From: Calditrichaceae bacterium
GTDB taxonomy: Bacteria; Calditrichota; Calditrichia; Calditrichales; Calditrichaceae
Assembly: GCA_030592985.1 (NCBI GenBank)
Contig: JAUVIB010000182.1
Location: 1 to 6,643, forward strand
Length of the DNA stretch: 6,643 nt
Direction of reading: 5' to 3'
The notes beneath the pieces were generated by a model. The model was not told the DNA's origin. It searched no databases and saw only the letters and a list, made by a program, of their open reading frames with translations. Below are positions 1-5,442 of the stretch, in pieces. Position 1 is the stretch's first letter, and each line of letters starts with the position of its first letter. The position numbers were made by a program, and so were the translations under genes.

Positions 1-224
1 ATATGGCCGGCAATGTTTGGCAGTGGTGTGGCGATGATTATCCTGATTTGCACTATCGTTATTTGCGTGGCGGCAGTCGTACTAATTACGAATATAACTT
101 ATTTGTATGGGCGCGTAACAGCGCCGGGCCTGACTTTTATAGTATGTATTTTGGATTTCGTTGTGTCCGTGATGTACATGAACAAATTGAGAAAGAGAAA
201 TTAAATGAAGACGTTGATCAATAA
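1..224 (+). CDS. Formylglycine-generating enzyme (FGE-sulfatase/SUMF1/PvdO) family protein, C-terminal part
   Basis: Only the last 73 or so residues are present; the reading frame is open to the left edge, and bases 1-2 would finish an Asp codon, giving the family's usual D-MAGNVWQW. The visible order is typical of the FGE-sulfatase fold: AGNVWQWCGDDY near the start, then YLRGGSR, then an Arg-rich stretch (WARNSAGPD), and the closing FGFRCVRD. Members include sulfatase-activating formylglycine generators, EgtB/PvdO-like enzymes and many proteins of unknown role in respiratory or redox gene clusters. Substrate cannot be told from this fragment, and the catalytic region of true FGEs is only partly covered. 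The ATG at position 3 is an internal Met, not the start. After the family core there is a short charged tail (EQIEKEKLNEDVDQ). The 3' end overlaps the next gene by 20 bases, which implies co-transcription and probably translational coupling. Confidence 0.9.
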   Translation, partial: MAGNVWQWCGDDYPDLHYRYLRGGSRTNYEYNLFVWARNSAGPDFYSMYFGFRCVRDVHEQIEKEKLNEDVDQ

Positions 225-1068
225 ATTTAGACTTTATTGGCCGCTCATCAAAAGTCTGCAAACAGGCTTACTTGTAGTAACAGGCATTACCGGGTATGTA
301 AGTACACGCTGTCCTGTAATGAACTGGCAATCCTTTTTAGGGTTAGTGGGTAGTTTGTTTCTTGCAGTAAGCGGCAGCACTATTTTAAATATGGTTTACG
401 ACCGTGGTATCGATGCAAAAATGAAACGCACCTCGCATCGTCCGTTACCCTCAGGTAAATTAAACTCACAGGAAGCTTTAATTGTAGGACTATTAATTTC
501 TACTCTCGGTGTGGTCTGGGCTTTATCTATGAATATGATATTTGGTTTAGTCGTTTTCGGTGGACTGTTTATTGACGTCGTTGTATACACGATCTGGCTC
601 AAACGAAAAACCGCCTGGTCGATCGTTTGGGGTGGAATATCGGGCGGGATGCCCATATTGGCCGGTAGATCTCTTGGTGTTGGTGAAATAGACCTGATTG
701 GGATATTATTTACTATTGCCATTCTTTTATGGATTCCTACTCATATACTTACTTTTAGCATGCGTTATTTTGAAGATTATGCCAAGGCGGGCGTACCCAC
801 TTTTTCCTCAACTTACGGCAATAAGAAGACACAAGTAATTATCGCACTATCAAGTTTTGGTGCGGCGCTGGCAATCGGTTTGGCGGCATTTTCTGTAGGT
901 CTTTCATGGGGATATTTGCGTCTGTTAGCTGTATTGGCCGTGGGTGTTATTGGTTTGGCGATATTTAGCGTATACCGACCTTCAGAACAAGTCAATTTCG
1001 GTTTATTTAAATACGCATCCATATACATGCTCGGTTCTATGATAATGGTTACTTTAGGAACTATTTAA
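205..1068 (+). CDS. Heme O synthase-like (protoheme IX farnesyltransferase, CtaB/CyoE type) UbiA-family prenyltransferase
   Basis: This 287-residue polytopic membrane enzyme should transfer a prenyl chain from a prenyl diphosphate to an aromatic or heme acceptor. The first Asp-rich motif is at residues 62-70 (N-x3-D66-x3-D70), followed by KMKRTSHRPLPSG (72-84), the wording expected of heme O synthases. YTIWLKRKTAWS with GGxxGGMP (128-150) is also CtaB/CyoE-like. The second Asp motif lies around YFEDYAKAGVP (188-198). About eight or nine hydrophobic helices are visible and the length fits the family. One departure: heme O synthases usually have a PPHFW-type sequence before the second motif, whereas here it reads WIPTHILTFSMRY (176-188), so the acceptor could differ from heme B. 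The start overlaps the upstream gene by 20 bases after a GA-rich weak ribosome binding site, and the stop shares one base with the next ATG. Family is secure; the heme O assignment is probable. Confidence 0.88.
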   Translation: MKTLINKFRLYWPLIKSLQTGLLVVTGITGYVSTRCPVMNWQSFLGLVGSLFLAVSGSTILNMVYDRGIDAKMKRTSHRPLPSGKLNSQEALIVGLLISTLGVVWALSMNMIFGLVVFGGLFIDVVVYTIWLKRKTAWSIVWGGISGGMPILAGRSLGVGEIDLIGILFTIAILLWIPTHILTFSMRYFEDYAKAGVPTFSSTYGNKKTQVIIALSSFGAALAIGLAAFSVGLSWGYLRLLAVLAVGVIGLAIFSVYRPSEQVNFGLFKYASIYMLGSMIMVTLGTI

Positions 1069-1670
1069 TGATCAAAATTTCAGTTGTGAACCGAATTATA
1101 TTTTTACTCACCGGGCATCTCGCAGGCTATAAAGTGGTAGGTGGAATGGAGGCATATTCAGAATTAACCACCTTCTATTATACCATTTCTTTCGGAATGC
1201 TTGTATTGGCTTCTATACTCTTAATGTTATTGGGTTTCGAAATTTTAAATAATGACGGCGTATTGATTTTGGCTGCACTCATTCCTGTAGGATTGTCGTT
1301 AGGACTGGTTAATCAGTATTTACCTGAATTTCATCATATTTATTTAGGAATCAACATCGTAGCTATGCTTGCTATAACTATTTCCAGGTTTTATGCATCA
1401 GAGAAAACAGCGGTTATTGTATTATCCCTGGTACACGGCATAGCCGGCGCTATTGTGGTTTGGATACCGCTGGTGTTGGTAATCAATGAAAAGCACAATT
1501 TGTTAACACTTTTAATCAGTGTTGGGGGAATAATCATCGGCCTGGAAGGATTGTTACTGGCTTTTTTAAAAATGGGAAAACCGCTGATTCAGGCAGAAAA
1601 ATTATACACATACTTCCCGATGGTACTATTTCTGGCCAGTGCAGCCTTTGTAGTAGGAATGAATTATTAA
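1068..1670 (+). CDS. Six-helix integral membrane protein of unknown function
   Basis: I do not recognise this 200-residue protein. It is very hydrophobic, with likely transmembrane segments at about residues 34-57, 65-83, 90-107, 114-139, 144-168 and 181-198, plus a weaker amphipathic stretch at 8-20. Polar residues that might matter sit between helices: H17, H89-H90 in PEFHH and H123 in LVHGIAG. Scattered histidines in a heme-related operon are suggestive of cofactor binding, but no family motif supports it. It starts on the last base of the prenyltransferase stop codon (TAATG), with AGGA eight bases upstream, so it is translated with that gene and probably acts in the same membrane process. 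Reading-frame integrity, operon overlap and a clean start make it a real gene; function is unassigned. Confidence 0.8.
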   Translation: MIKISVVNRIIFLLTGHLAGYKVVGGMEAYSELTTFYYTISFGMLVLASILLMLLGFEILNNDGVLILAALIPVGLSLGLVNQYLPEFHHIYLGINIVAMLAITISRFYASEKTAVIVLSLVHGIAGAIVVWIPLVLVINEKHNLLTLLISVGGIIIGLEGLLLAFLKMGKPLIQAEKLYTYFPMVLFLASAAFVVGMNY

Positions 1671-1715
1671 ATGATAATTACCCCAAATAACTCACAAATC
1701 TTCATTAAAATCCTT

Positions 1716-1721
1716 AGGAGG
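1716..1721 (+). promoter_or_regulatory. Consensus ribosome binding site AGGAGG
   Basis: A full AGGAGG stands four bases before the ATG at 1726 and fixes that start. It is far stronger than the ribosome binding sites of the other genes in the window (GA-rich, AGGA or AGGT), so the protein that follows may be made in larger amounts than its operon neighbours. Confidence 0.85.
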
Positions 1722-1725
1722 AATT

Positions 1726-2805
1726 ATGTTTAATGAAACCACTAAAACCCAGCGGATTATTATGGCTGTAACAGCTGTGATCGCTGGTATCTTCATGATG
1801 TACTTTGCACCAACGCAGGGTATGCAGACTTTGAAGATCGCTTTGGAAAATGTAATGGAACGTTTGATTCCATTCGATCCGGATTTTTACCCGGCAGTCC
1901 CCATTCTCGGTGCTACCTACAGCATCTGGATGGTTGTTCTCTGGCTGGCCGGCGCTTTCTCACTTGTAATTGCCTGGAATGTTTACAAAGGCGAAGAGTG
2001 GGCACGCGGCACGATGCTTGGTTTTGCTGCAATCCCTTCTGTTGCCGGTATGACTATGCTCATCCCCTGGATGGTACTTGTTGTGGCTGATTACTCCCAA
2101 GGTCCGGTTCCCGGAATCATGCCTCCGCCGGAAGGTATTTCAACCATGCCCCCGGTATTATGGACCATGGTTTTTGGTCTGATTTTCTACTATATCTTTC
2201 TGCTAGCCGATCAGGATACTATTAAAAACAAGATACTTAAACTTATCCCATATACTTTTCTTGGTGTGGTTGCCGGTATGGTTTTTATGAATGGACAGCA
2301 TGGTGTTCGTTATTTTATCTTTATTCCGGAATTACTTACGAATAATCCGCCCAGTAGTTTTAATCCGTTGGGAAATTTCTTTACAAATCTGGATCATTAC
2401 AATGCTTTAGCTTTAGCAACAGTTTCACAAGTACAAATGGATTCTATTAAAGTTGATGCAATGGTAAATATTGTTAATAAAGCACATGAAATTGTACCAG
2501 AAGTAGTCAAATATTCCAAACATTCATATGATCCTAATACTTTGACCCTGCTCTTAGGTGGATTCATGAATTATGCATCCTCTTATCTGATGATCATCGC
2601 CATTCCCTTTTTGGCAATGAAAAAGAAATTTGGATATTATACTGTATTAGCAACCGCTCTGGCTACTGCCCTTATTGGCTTTGATGGTTACCTTGTTCGT
2701 GAATCATTCGAATGGGCTGTTGGCGGATTAATGTCATTGGCATTATTTGGAATGTTTTTGCTGCCGGTTTTCAAAAACTTCTTTATTGAAAAAGAGACTG
2801 TTTAA
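1726..2805 (+). CDS. Eight-helix integral membrane protein of unknown function
   Basis: A 359-residue protein I cannot assign to a family. Likely transmembrane helices are at about residues 9-28, 64-86, 94-121, 144-161, 172-189, 281-298, 303-321 and 329-350. A Pro-rich loop lies at 126-143 (PVPGIMPPPEG). A hydrophilic domain of about 90 residues sits between helices five and six (190-280); it includes GQHGVRYFIFIPELL and a helical, Val- and Lys-containing stretch (235-265) that could form a small extramembrane domain. Conserved-looking polar residues include H192, H224, D320 and E326-E329. It lies 55 bases after the preceding gene on the same strand, has a consensus ribosome binding site, and is followed directly by a terminator, so it is the last gene of the cluster. 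Base composition is less AT-rich than the gene-poor region that follows, as expected of a resident gene. A role in the membrane process of the upstream genes is inference from position only. Confidence 0.82.
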   Translation: MFNETTKTQRIIMAVTAVIAGIFMMYFAPTQGMQTLKIALENVMERLIPFDPDFYPAVPILGATYSIWMVVLWLAGAFSLVIAWNVYKGEEWARGTMLGFAAIPSVAGMTMLIPWMVLVVADYSQGPVPGIMPPPEGISTMPPVLWTMVFGLIFYYIFLLADQDTIKNKILKLIPYTFLGVVAGMVFMNGQHGVRYFIFIPELLTNNPPSSFNPLGNFFTNLDHYNALALATVSQVQMDSIKVDAMVNIVNKAHEIVPEVVKYSKHSYDPNTLTLLLGGFMNYASSYLMIIAIPFLAMKKKFGYYTVLATALATALIGFDGYLVRESFEWAVGGLMSLALFGMFLLPVFKNFFIEKETV

Positions 2806-2813
2806 ACACTTTT

Positions 2814-2848
2814 ATCCATCCGGTTTATGGCCGGATGGATTTTCTTTT
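2814..2848 (+). terminator. Rho-independent terminator of the first gene cluster
   Basis: A perfect 10-bp GC-containing stem (2814-2823 with 2831-2840, ATCCATCCGG and its complement) closes a 7-base loop and runs straight into TTTCTTTT at 2841-2848. It begins nine bases after the stop codon at 2805, the classic position for ending the operon. Confidence 0.93.
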
Positions 2849-3001
2849 AAATTTTATTTAGCTCTACTTCCACAGGCATACCAATTTTCAATAATGCCGT
2901 TTTTACATCTTAAATCAGTATTCGTTAATCTCTTACATCTCAAAACGTAGAATTTGTCTCTAACTTTTTTGGGTAGAGGTAATAGTCACAAAATAAAATG
3001 G

Positions 3002-3019
3002 CCACAGATATCCACAGAT
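3002..3019. repeat. Tandem CCACAGAT units, likely scrap of a dispersed intergenic repeat
   Basis: CCACAGAT occurs at 3002-3009 and again at 3012-3019, one helical turn apart, and is followed by GAAACACGGAT. From memory, phrases of this kind (CCACAGAT-, then ACACGGAT-) recur in intergenic regions of many environmental bacteria; that resemblance is not verified here. The flanking GGCCAC (3000-3005) is complementary to GTGGCC (3054-3059), which could mark the ends of a small element. Confidence 0.45.
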
Positions 3020-3060
3020 GAAACACGGATAAAATAAAGTAATCAATGCTAAAGTGGCCT

Positions 3061-3194
3061 TAAAATAATTTGTTAGTAATTTTAAACGAAGTGGAACGAT
3101 AAGATTTTTTACTGTTTGAGATCCGATGTTTTTAATCGGGTTGAGTTTAAAAAATCTGTAGAACCAGTTTATAAAATTACTTCAAATTATTTTA
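3061..3194. repeat. Long nested hairpin of three stacked stems
   Basis: Three inverted repeats share one centre. The outer stem pairs TAAAATAATTTG (3061-3072) with 3183-3194, perfect over 12 bp, and continues after a small bulge with AGTAATTTTA (3075-3084) against 3172-3181, 10 bp. The middle stem pairs AGATTTTTTA (3102-3111) with 3148-3157, perfect over 10 bp. The apical stem pairs ATCCGAT (3121-3127) with ATCGGGT (3135-3141), 7 bp with one G-T wobble, around a 7-base loop. Three concentric stems over 134 bases are hard to get by chance even in AT-rich DNA. It could be a MITE- or REP-like mobile repeat or a structured RNA; no transposase or promoter is evident. Confidence 0.65.
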
Positions 3195-3211
3195 CAGCCT
3201 TGATTTTTTGG

Positions 3212-3235
3212 TTCTTTTGTATCAAGACAAAAGAA
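3212..3235. repeat. Perfect 9-bp inverted repeat with 6-base loop
   Basis: TTCTTTTGT (3212-3220) pairs perfectly with ACAAAAGAA (3227-3235) around ATCAAG. It follows the nested hairpin by 17 bases and may be part of the same element. The stem is A/U-rich and there is no T-run after it, so it is not a good terminator on the plus strand. Confidence 0.6.
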
Positions 3236-3357
3236 TGTTGTAAATTCAGATATTTTAATAAACTGTTTTTCAAGTCGATCTCAGCTTGATTAAGGGATAA
3301 ATTCAAATTTTTGTTGGCAAGATAATCTAAGGAATTTGTCTTGGATTTTAAAAAATA

Positions 3358-3380
3358 ATTCGAAAGAACTTTCGCTAGTC
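3358..3380 (+). repeat. 23-base palindromic repeat, copy 1
   Basis: The core CGAAAGAACTTTCG (3361-3374) is a perfect 6-bp inverted repeat around AA. It is preceded by ATT and followed by CTAGTC. Two other copies in the window (3403-3425 and 5603-5625) share core and flanks, so the unit is longer than the palindrome and has an orientation. Confidence 0.65.
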
Positions 3381-3402
3381 AGTGTTGCTTGTTCATAATT
3401 CA

Positions 3403-3425
3403 ATTCGAAAGAAATTTCGATAGTC
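3403..3425 (+). repeat. 23-base palindromic repeat, copy 2
   Basis: The core is CGAAAGAAATTTCG (3406-3419), preceded by ATT and followed by ATAGTC. It lies 45 bases after copy 1 in the same orientation. One base in the core differs from copies 1 and 3, which shortens the stem to 5 bp around GAAA. Confidence 0.65.
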
Positions 3426-3428
3426 CTT

Positions 3429-3476
3429 ATTTGATACTTAATTTTTGAAATGAGCAAATTAAGAACAATATCAAAT
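3429..3476. repeat. 16-bp hairpin with a 5-base bulge
   Basis: ATTTGATA (3429-3436) pairs with TATCAAAT (3469-3476) and CTTAATTT (3437-3444) pairs with AAATTAAG (3456-3463). All 16 pairs are perfect, with AACAA bulged on the right arm and an 11-base loop. It starts just after copy 2 of the 23-base repeat and may belong to the same composite element. Confidence 0.6.
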
Positions 3477-3550
3477 GTCGAACAAGGAATCACCAATGTC
3501 CAGGGAAAAGTTTTATTCATACAAGTATCCTTGTTACACGATCCTTTTAT

Positions 3551-3579
3551 TTGATAAGAATCAACAATATCATTAAATT
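3551..3579 (+). promoter_or_regulatory. Possible promoter of the FmdE-like gene
   Basis: TTGATA (3551-3556) and TAAATT (3574-3579) are separated by 17 bases, a workable but not strong sigma-70-type pair that would give a leader of about 70 bases. TTGAT/ATCAA (3551-3564) also forms a small inverted repeat over the -35 box. In DNA this AT-rich such matches arise by chance, so confidence is low. Confidence 0.35.
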
Positions 3580-3653
3580 TAGAGCCCTATTACATATTTT
3601 TTAACAGCATAAAATCAATAAATGAAAAAATAATTTAAAGTGCAGGTATCCTT

Positions 3654-4328
3654 ATGAATTTAACTAGTACTACACAATCATTATTAGCAGGCGACGATAC
3701 ACTATTCCGTCAGGATTTTTACAAAAAAATCGAACCAATTAAACTAATCGATCCACTTTCATTTGCCTTAGGTGCCACGGAAAAAGGTGAACCATTTTTT
3801 TACCATTTTACAGATATTGTTAAATACAGCGGACATTCTTGCCCATCCGTTGCAGGCGCTTACAAAATGACTCAAATCGCTCTAAAAGAACTTTACGGTG
3901 ATGAAACTCCAATACGCGGAAATATTAGCGTTGCGATAAAAGGTTCAGTTGAAGATAAAGTAAACGGCCCTATATCTCAGGTAATATCTTTCATCACCGG
4001 TGCTGCGGGAAATACCGGATTTAAAGGATTAAATGGAAAATTCAACCGCTATAATTTGCTTTCATTTGATAGTGATAATCCGTCGACAGAGGATGTTTCG
4101 GCCGAAGCAATATTTGAACGCGTGGATAACGGTAAAAAAGTGAATATTGTTTATAAAGCAAGCATGATTCCTGGCAACCCGGAAATGGGAGAATTAATGC
4201 CCTTAATTATTAGCGGTAAAGCAACTATGGAAGAGATGCAAAAATTCGGCAATTTATGGCAGGAACGTGTAAAAATAGTTTTACTTAACCCTCCGGATGG
4301 TGCTTTCATTGTGACCCATTTAGAGTAA
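3654..4328 (+). CDS. FmdE-like (formylmethanofuran dehydrogenase subunit E family) protein
   Basis: This 224-residue protein is soluble, with no signal peptide or membrane helix. The recognisable part is YSGHSCPSVAGAYKM at residues 58-72, matching the G-H-x-C-P signature of the FmdE domain, where His and Cys are expected to bind a metal. FITGAAGNTGFKGLNG follows (113-128), a glycine-rich stretch seen in this branch. The section before the motif (DPLSFALGATEKGEPFFYHFTDIVK, 33-57) and the C-terminal helical part (178-206) complete a single domain. FmdE was named from methanogens, but FmdE-domain proteins occur in many bacteria without methanogenesis, and none of the other formylmethanofuran dehydrogenase subunits is here; the substrate is unknown. 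The gene stands alone between a repeat-rich gap and its own terminator. The start at 3654 has only AGGT seven bases upstream, a weak ribosome binding site. Domain family is likely; function is not inferred. Confidence 0.78.
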   Translation: MNLTSTTQSLLAGDDTLFRQDFYKKIEPIKLIDPLSFALGATEKGEPFFYHFTDIVKYSGHSCPSVAGAYKMTQIALKELYGDETPIRGNISVAIKGSVEDKVNGPISQVISFITGAAGNTGFKGLNGKFNRYNLLSFDSDNPSTEDVSAEAIFERVDNGKKVNIVYKASMIPGNPEMGELMPLIISGKATMEEMQKFGNLWQERVKIVLLNPPDGAFIVTHLE

Positions 4329-4398
4329 ATCAGTAGTTTTTAATACGCTATCTTAAACGATACTATTTAGAATGTTTATTTGAACAATCGGCACACAC

Positions 4399-4445
4399 TG
4401 CTTCAAATATTAAGCTTTTAGTTTAAATATTTGAAGCAACTTTTA
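4399..4445 (+). terminator. Probable terminator after the FmdE-like gene
   Basis: A perfect 13-bp stem pairs 4399-4411 (TGCTTCAAATATT) with 4426-4438 around a 14-base loop, followed by ACTTTTA. The T-run is short, so termination may be partial. It begins 70 bases after the stop codon and nothing else in the gap explains it. Confidence 0.6.
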
Positions 4446-4672
4446 CAACTATCCTAAGAATTCCCCAATATTTTATATTATGCATAGTAAATAGCATATT
4501 TAACTCAAATTACCTTGACCCAAAATAAGCGCTAACCGGATTTTTCATTTCAGAAACGTAGCATTTTAAAAAATAGAGATACACTGTTATTTTTTCTTTT
4601 TTGGAACATTATTTTTTGATAGCCTAATAATATATCATTCCTTTTATCCATAAAATAAAATTCAAAACAAAT
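4446..4672. other. AT-rich gap without recognisable content
   Basis: Between the hairpin after the FmdE-like gene and the toxin-antitoxin promoter I see no reading frame, RNA gene or clear repeat. It is markedly AT-rich, with several A- and T-runs (for example 4590-4602 and 4609-4618) that could bend the DNA. Confidence 0.5.
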
Positions 4673-4696
4673 ATTCTTAAAAAAATATTTGAGAAT
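4673..4696. promoter_or_regulatory. Inverted repeat over the -35 box of the toxin-antitoxin promoter
   Basis: ATTCTTAAA (4673-4681) pairs with TTTGAGAAT (4688-4696) over 9 bp including one T-G wobble, with a 6-base loop. It covers the -35 hexamer, a position suited to an operator for the ribbon-helix-helix antitoxin. A direct repeat ACTATA (4710-4715 and 4721-4726, 11 bases apart) over the -10 box is an alternative site. Confidence 0.4.
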
Positions 4697-4717
4697 CAAC
4701 CACATTCAAACTATATT
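4689..4717 (+). promoter_or_regulatory. Sigma-70-type promoter of the vapBC pair
   Basis: TTGAGA (4689-4694) and TATATT (4712-4717) are separated by exactly 17 bases, each one mismatch from consensus. Transcription would start near 4724 and give a leader of about 40 bases before the antitoxin. The same -10 hexamer is used by the TetR promoter at 5832. Confidence 0.65.
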
Positions 4718-4763
4718 GTAACTATAACATAACTAATATTTAATTTACTATCAGGTGAACATG

Positions 4764-5048
4764 ATGAATATTACAATTAGAAATATCCCCGACGATGTAG
4801 TTAGCAAAATAAGAACACTCTCACAAATGGAAAAAAGAAGTTTAAATAATGAGATATTATTTGTTTTAGAACGTGGAGTACAAGAAGAAGTCAGATATTA
4901 TTTCAATTTAAAAAGAAATATAAGCAAAGAGACACAAATTGAAATCTGGACAAGATTGTCAAAGGAGTGGCAGGACGATAGATCTACGGATGAAATAATT
5001 GATGATATCTATAATAGTCGTACCTTAGGTCGAGAGTTTAAATTATGA
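4764..5048 (+). CDS. vapB: Ribbon-helix-helix antitoxin (FitA/VapB-like)
   Basis: A 94-residue antitoxin paired with the PIN toxin that follows. The N-terminus reads as an Arc/FitA-type ribbon-helix-helix fold: a beta strand NITIRNIP (2-9), helix one from about 10-20, and helix two at 25-37 (RSLNNEILFVLERG). This part dimerises and binds DNA. The C-terminal part (61-91) has the toxin-binding wording of the family: W62, then WQDDRSTDEIIDDIYNSRTLGR, where the terminal Arg residues are the kind that enter the toxin active site in FitAB-like complexes. GTG at 4755 and ATG at 4761 are also in frame; 4764 is chosen because AGGTGA (4753-4758) is then five bases away, whereas the others leave too little room. 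The stop overlaps the toxin start by four bases (ATGA), coupling their translation. Autoregulation through the inverted repeat at the promoter is expected from the family. The gene is noticeably AT-rich, consistent with transfer. Confidence 0.88.
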   Translation: MNITIRNIPDDVVSKIRTLSQMEKRSLNNEILFVLERGVQEEVRYYFNLKRNISKETQIEIWTRLSKEWQDDRSTDEIIDDIYNSRTLGREFKL

Positions 5049-5437
5049 TACTATTGGATACTGATATTTGCATAGAGATATTACGCGGCAATAACCTTGT
5101 TATTGAAAACCGCCTGAGATGCGATGAAAGAATAGCAATATGCTTTATGACTGTTGGTGAATTATTTTATGGAGCTGAAAGATCGAAGTTTAAATATAAA
5201 AATCTTAACCTTGTTGATGAATTTTTATTATCAATTGATATAATTAATACAGATATTGAAATACTTAAAAAATTTGGAGAATTGAAATCAACTTTATATA
5301 AAAAAAATATTATGTTGCCAGATGCTGACATATTAATCGCTTCAACCTCTTTAACAAAATGTTCAAAACTTGTTACCGGCAACATTAAACATTTCGACAG
5401 ATTTGATAACCTTTTAATAGATAATTGGGTTAGATAA
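5045..5437 (+). CDS. vapC: PIN-domain ribonuclease toxin VapC
   Basis: A 130-residue PIN domain, the usual length for a VapC toxin, which is a Mg-dependent endoribonuclease that blocks translation by cutting RNA when the antitoxin is lost. Visible active-site residues: D5 (LLDTDI) in the first strand, E39 in the TVGELFYGAERS block, and D93/D95 in LPDADILIAS, with D95 in the canonical place before ILIA. The closing block is T111-G-N113 followed by F117 (LVTGNIKHF), then NLLIDNW. Many VapC proteins have a fourth acid at the position held here by N113; asparagine is common too, so the enzyme looks intact. It starts inside the antitoxin stop codon and has no ribosome binding site of its own that matters. 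The target RNA cannot be read from sequence. Confidence 0.92.
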   Translation: MILLDTDICIEILRGNNLVIENRLRCDERIAICFMTVGELFYGAERSKFKYKNLNLVDEFLLSIDIINTDIEILKKFGELKSTLYKKNIMLPDADILIASTSLTKCSKLVTGNIKHFDRFDNLLIDNWVR

Positions 5438-5442
5438 GTAGT

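Larger units (their letters stand above)
2849..3653. other. Gene-poor region of about 800 bases rich in inverted repeats
   Basis: No reading frame here has a convincing start, ribosome binding site or family motif. It does hold a short direct repeat TTACATCT followed by T/C and AAA (2903-2910 and 2933-2940, 30 bases apart), tandem CCACAGAT units, a long nested hairpin, a 9-bp hairpin, two copies of a 23-base palindromic repeat and a 16-bp bulged hairpin; these are listed separately. The texture is that of accumulated dispersed intergenic repeats rather than a decayed gene. The promoter of the next gene probably lies in the last 100 bases. Confidence 0.7.

Noticed and set aside
13..204. 63-codon frame on the plus strand with hydrophobic sequence
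   Set aside because: It lies in another frame over the FGE-family coding sequence, whose AGNVWQW, LRGGS and GFRCVRD motifs identify the real frame.
396..722. 108-codon frame on the minus strand
   Set aside because: It lies fully opposite the prenyltransferase gene and shows no family motif; a shadow of the hydrophobic coding sequence.
813..1028. 71-codon frame on the minus strand
   Set aside because: It is opposite the 3' part of the prenyltransferase gene, with no motif and no ribosome binding site that stands out.
2747..2950. 67-codon plus-strand frame starting inside the last membrane protein gene
   Set aside because: It runs out of a confirmed gene through a strong terminator and has no motif or ribosome binding site.
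3358..3425. CRISPR array from two similar palindromic repeats 45 bases apart
   Set aside because: There are only two local copies, the repeat is short, the third copy is 2.2 kb away, and there are no cas genes.
3290..3520. 76-codon minus-strand frame as a gene
   Set aside because: It overlaps two repeat copies and a long hairpin and has no supporting motif; treated as repeat-derived.
3654..4328. Evidence of methanogenesis or an archaeal source from the FmdE-like gene
   Set aside because: FmdE-domain proteins are widespread in bacteria, and the promoters, ribosome binding sites, VapBC and TetR-MMPL genes are bacterial in style.
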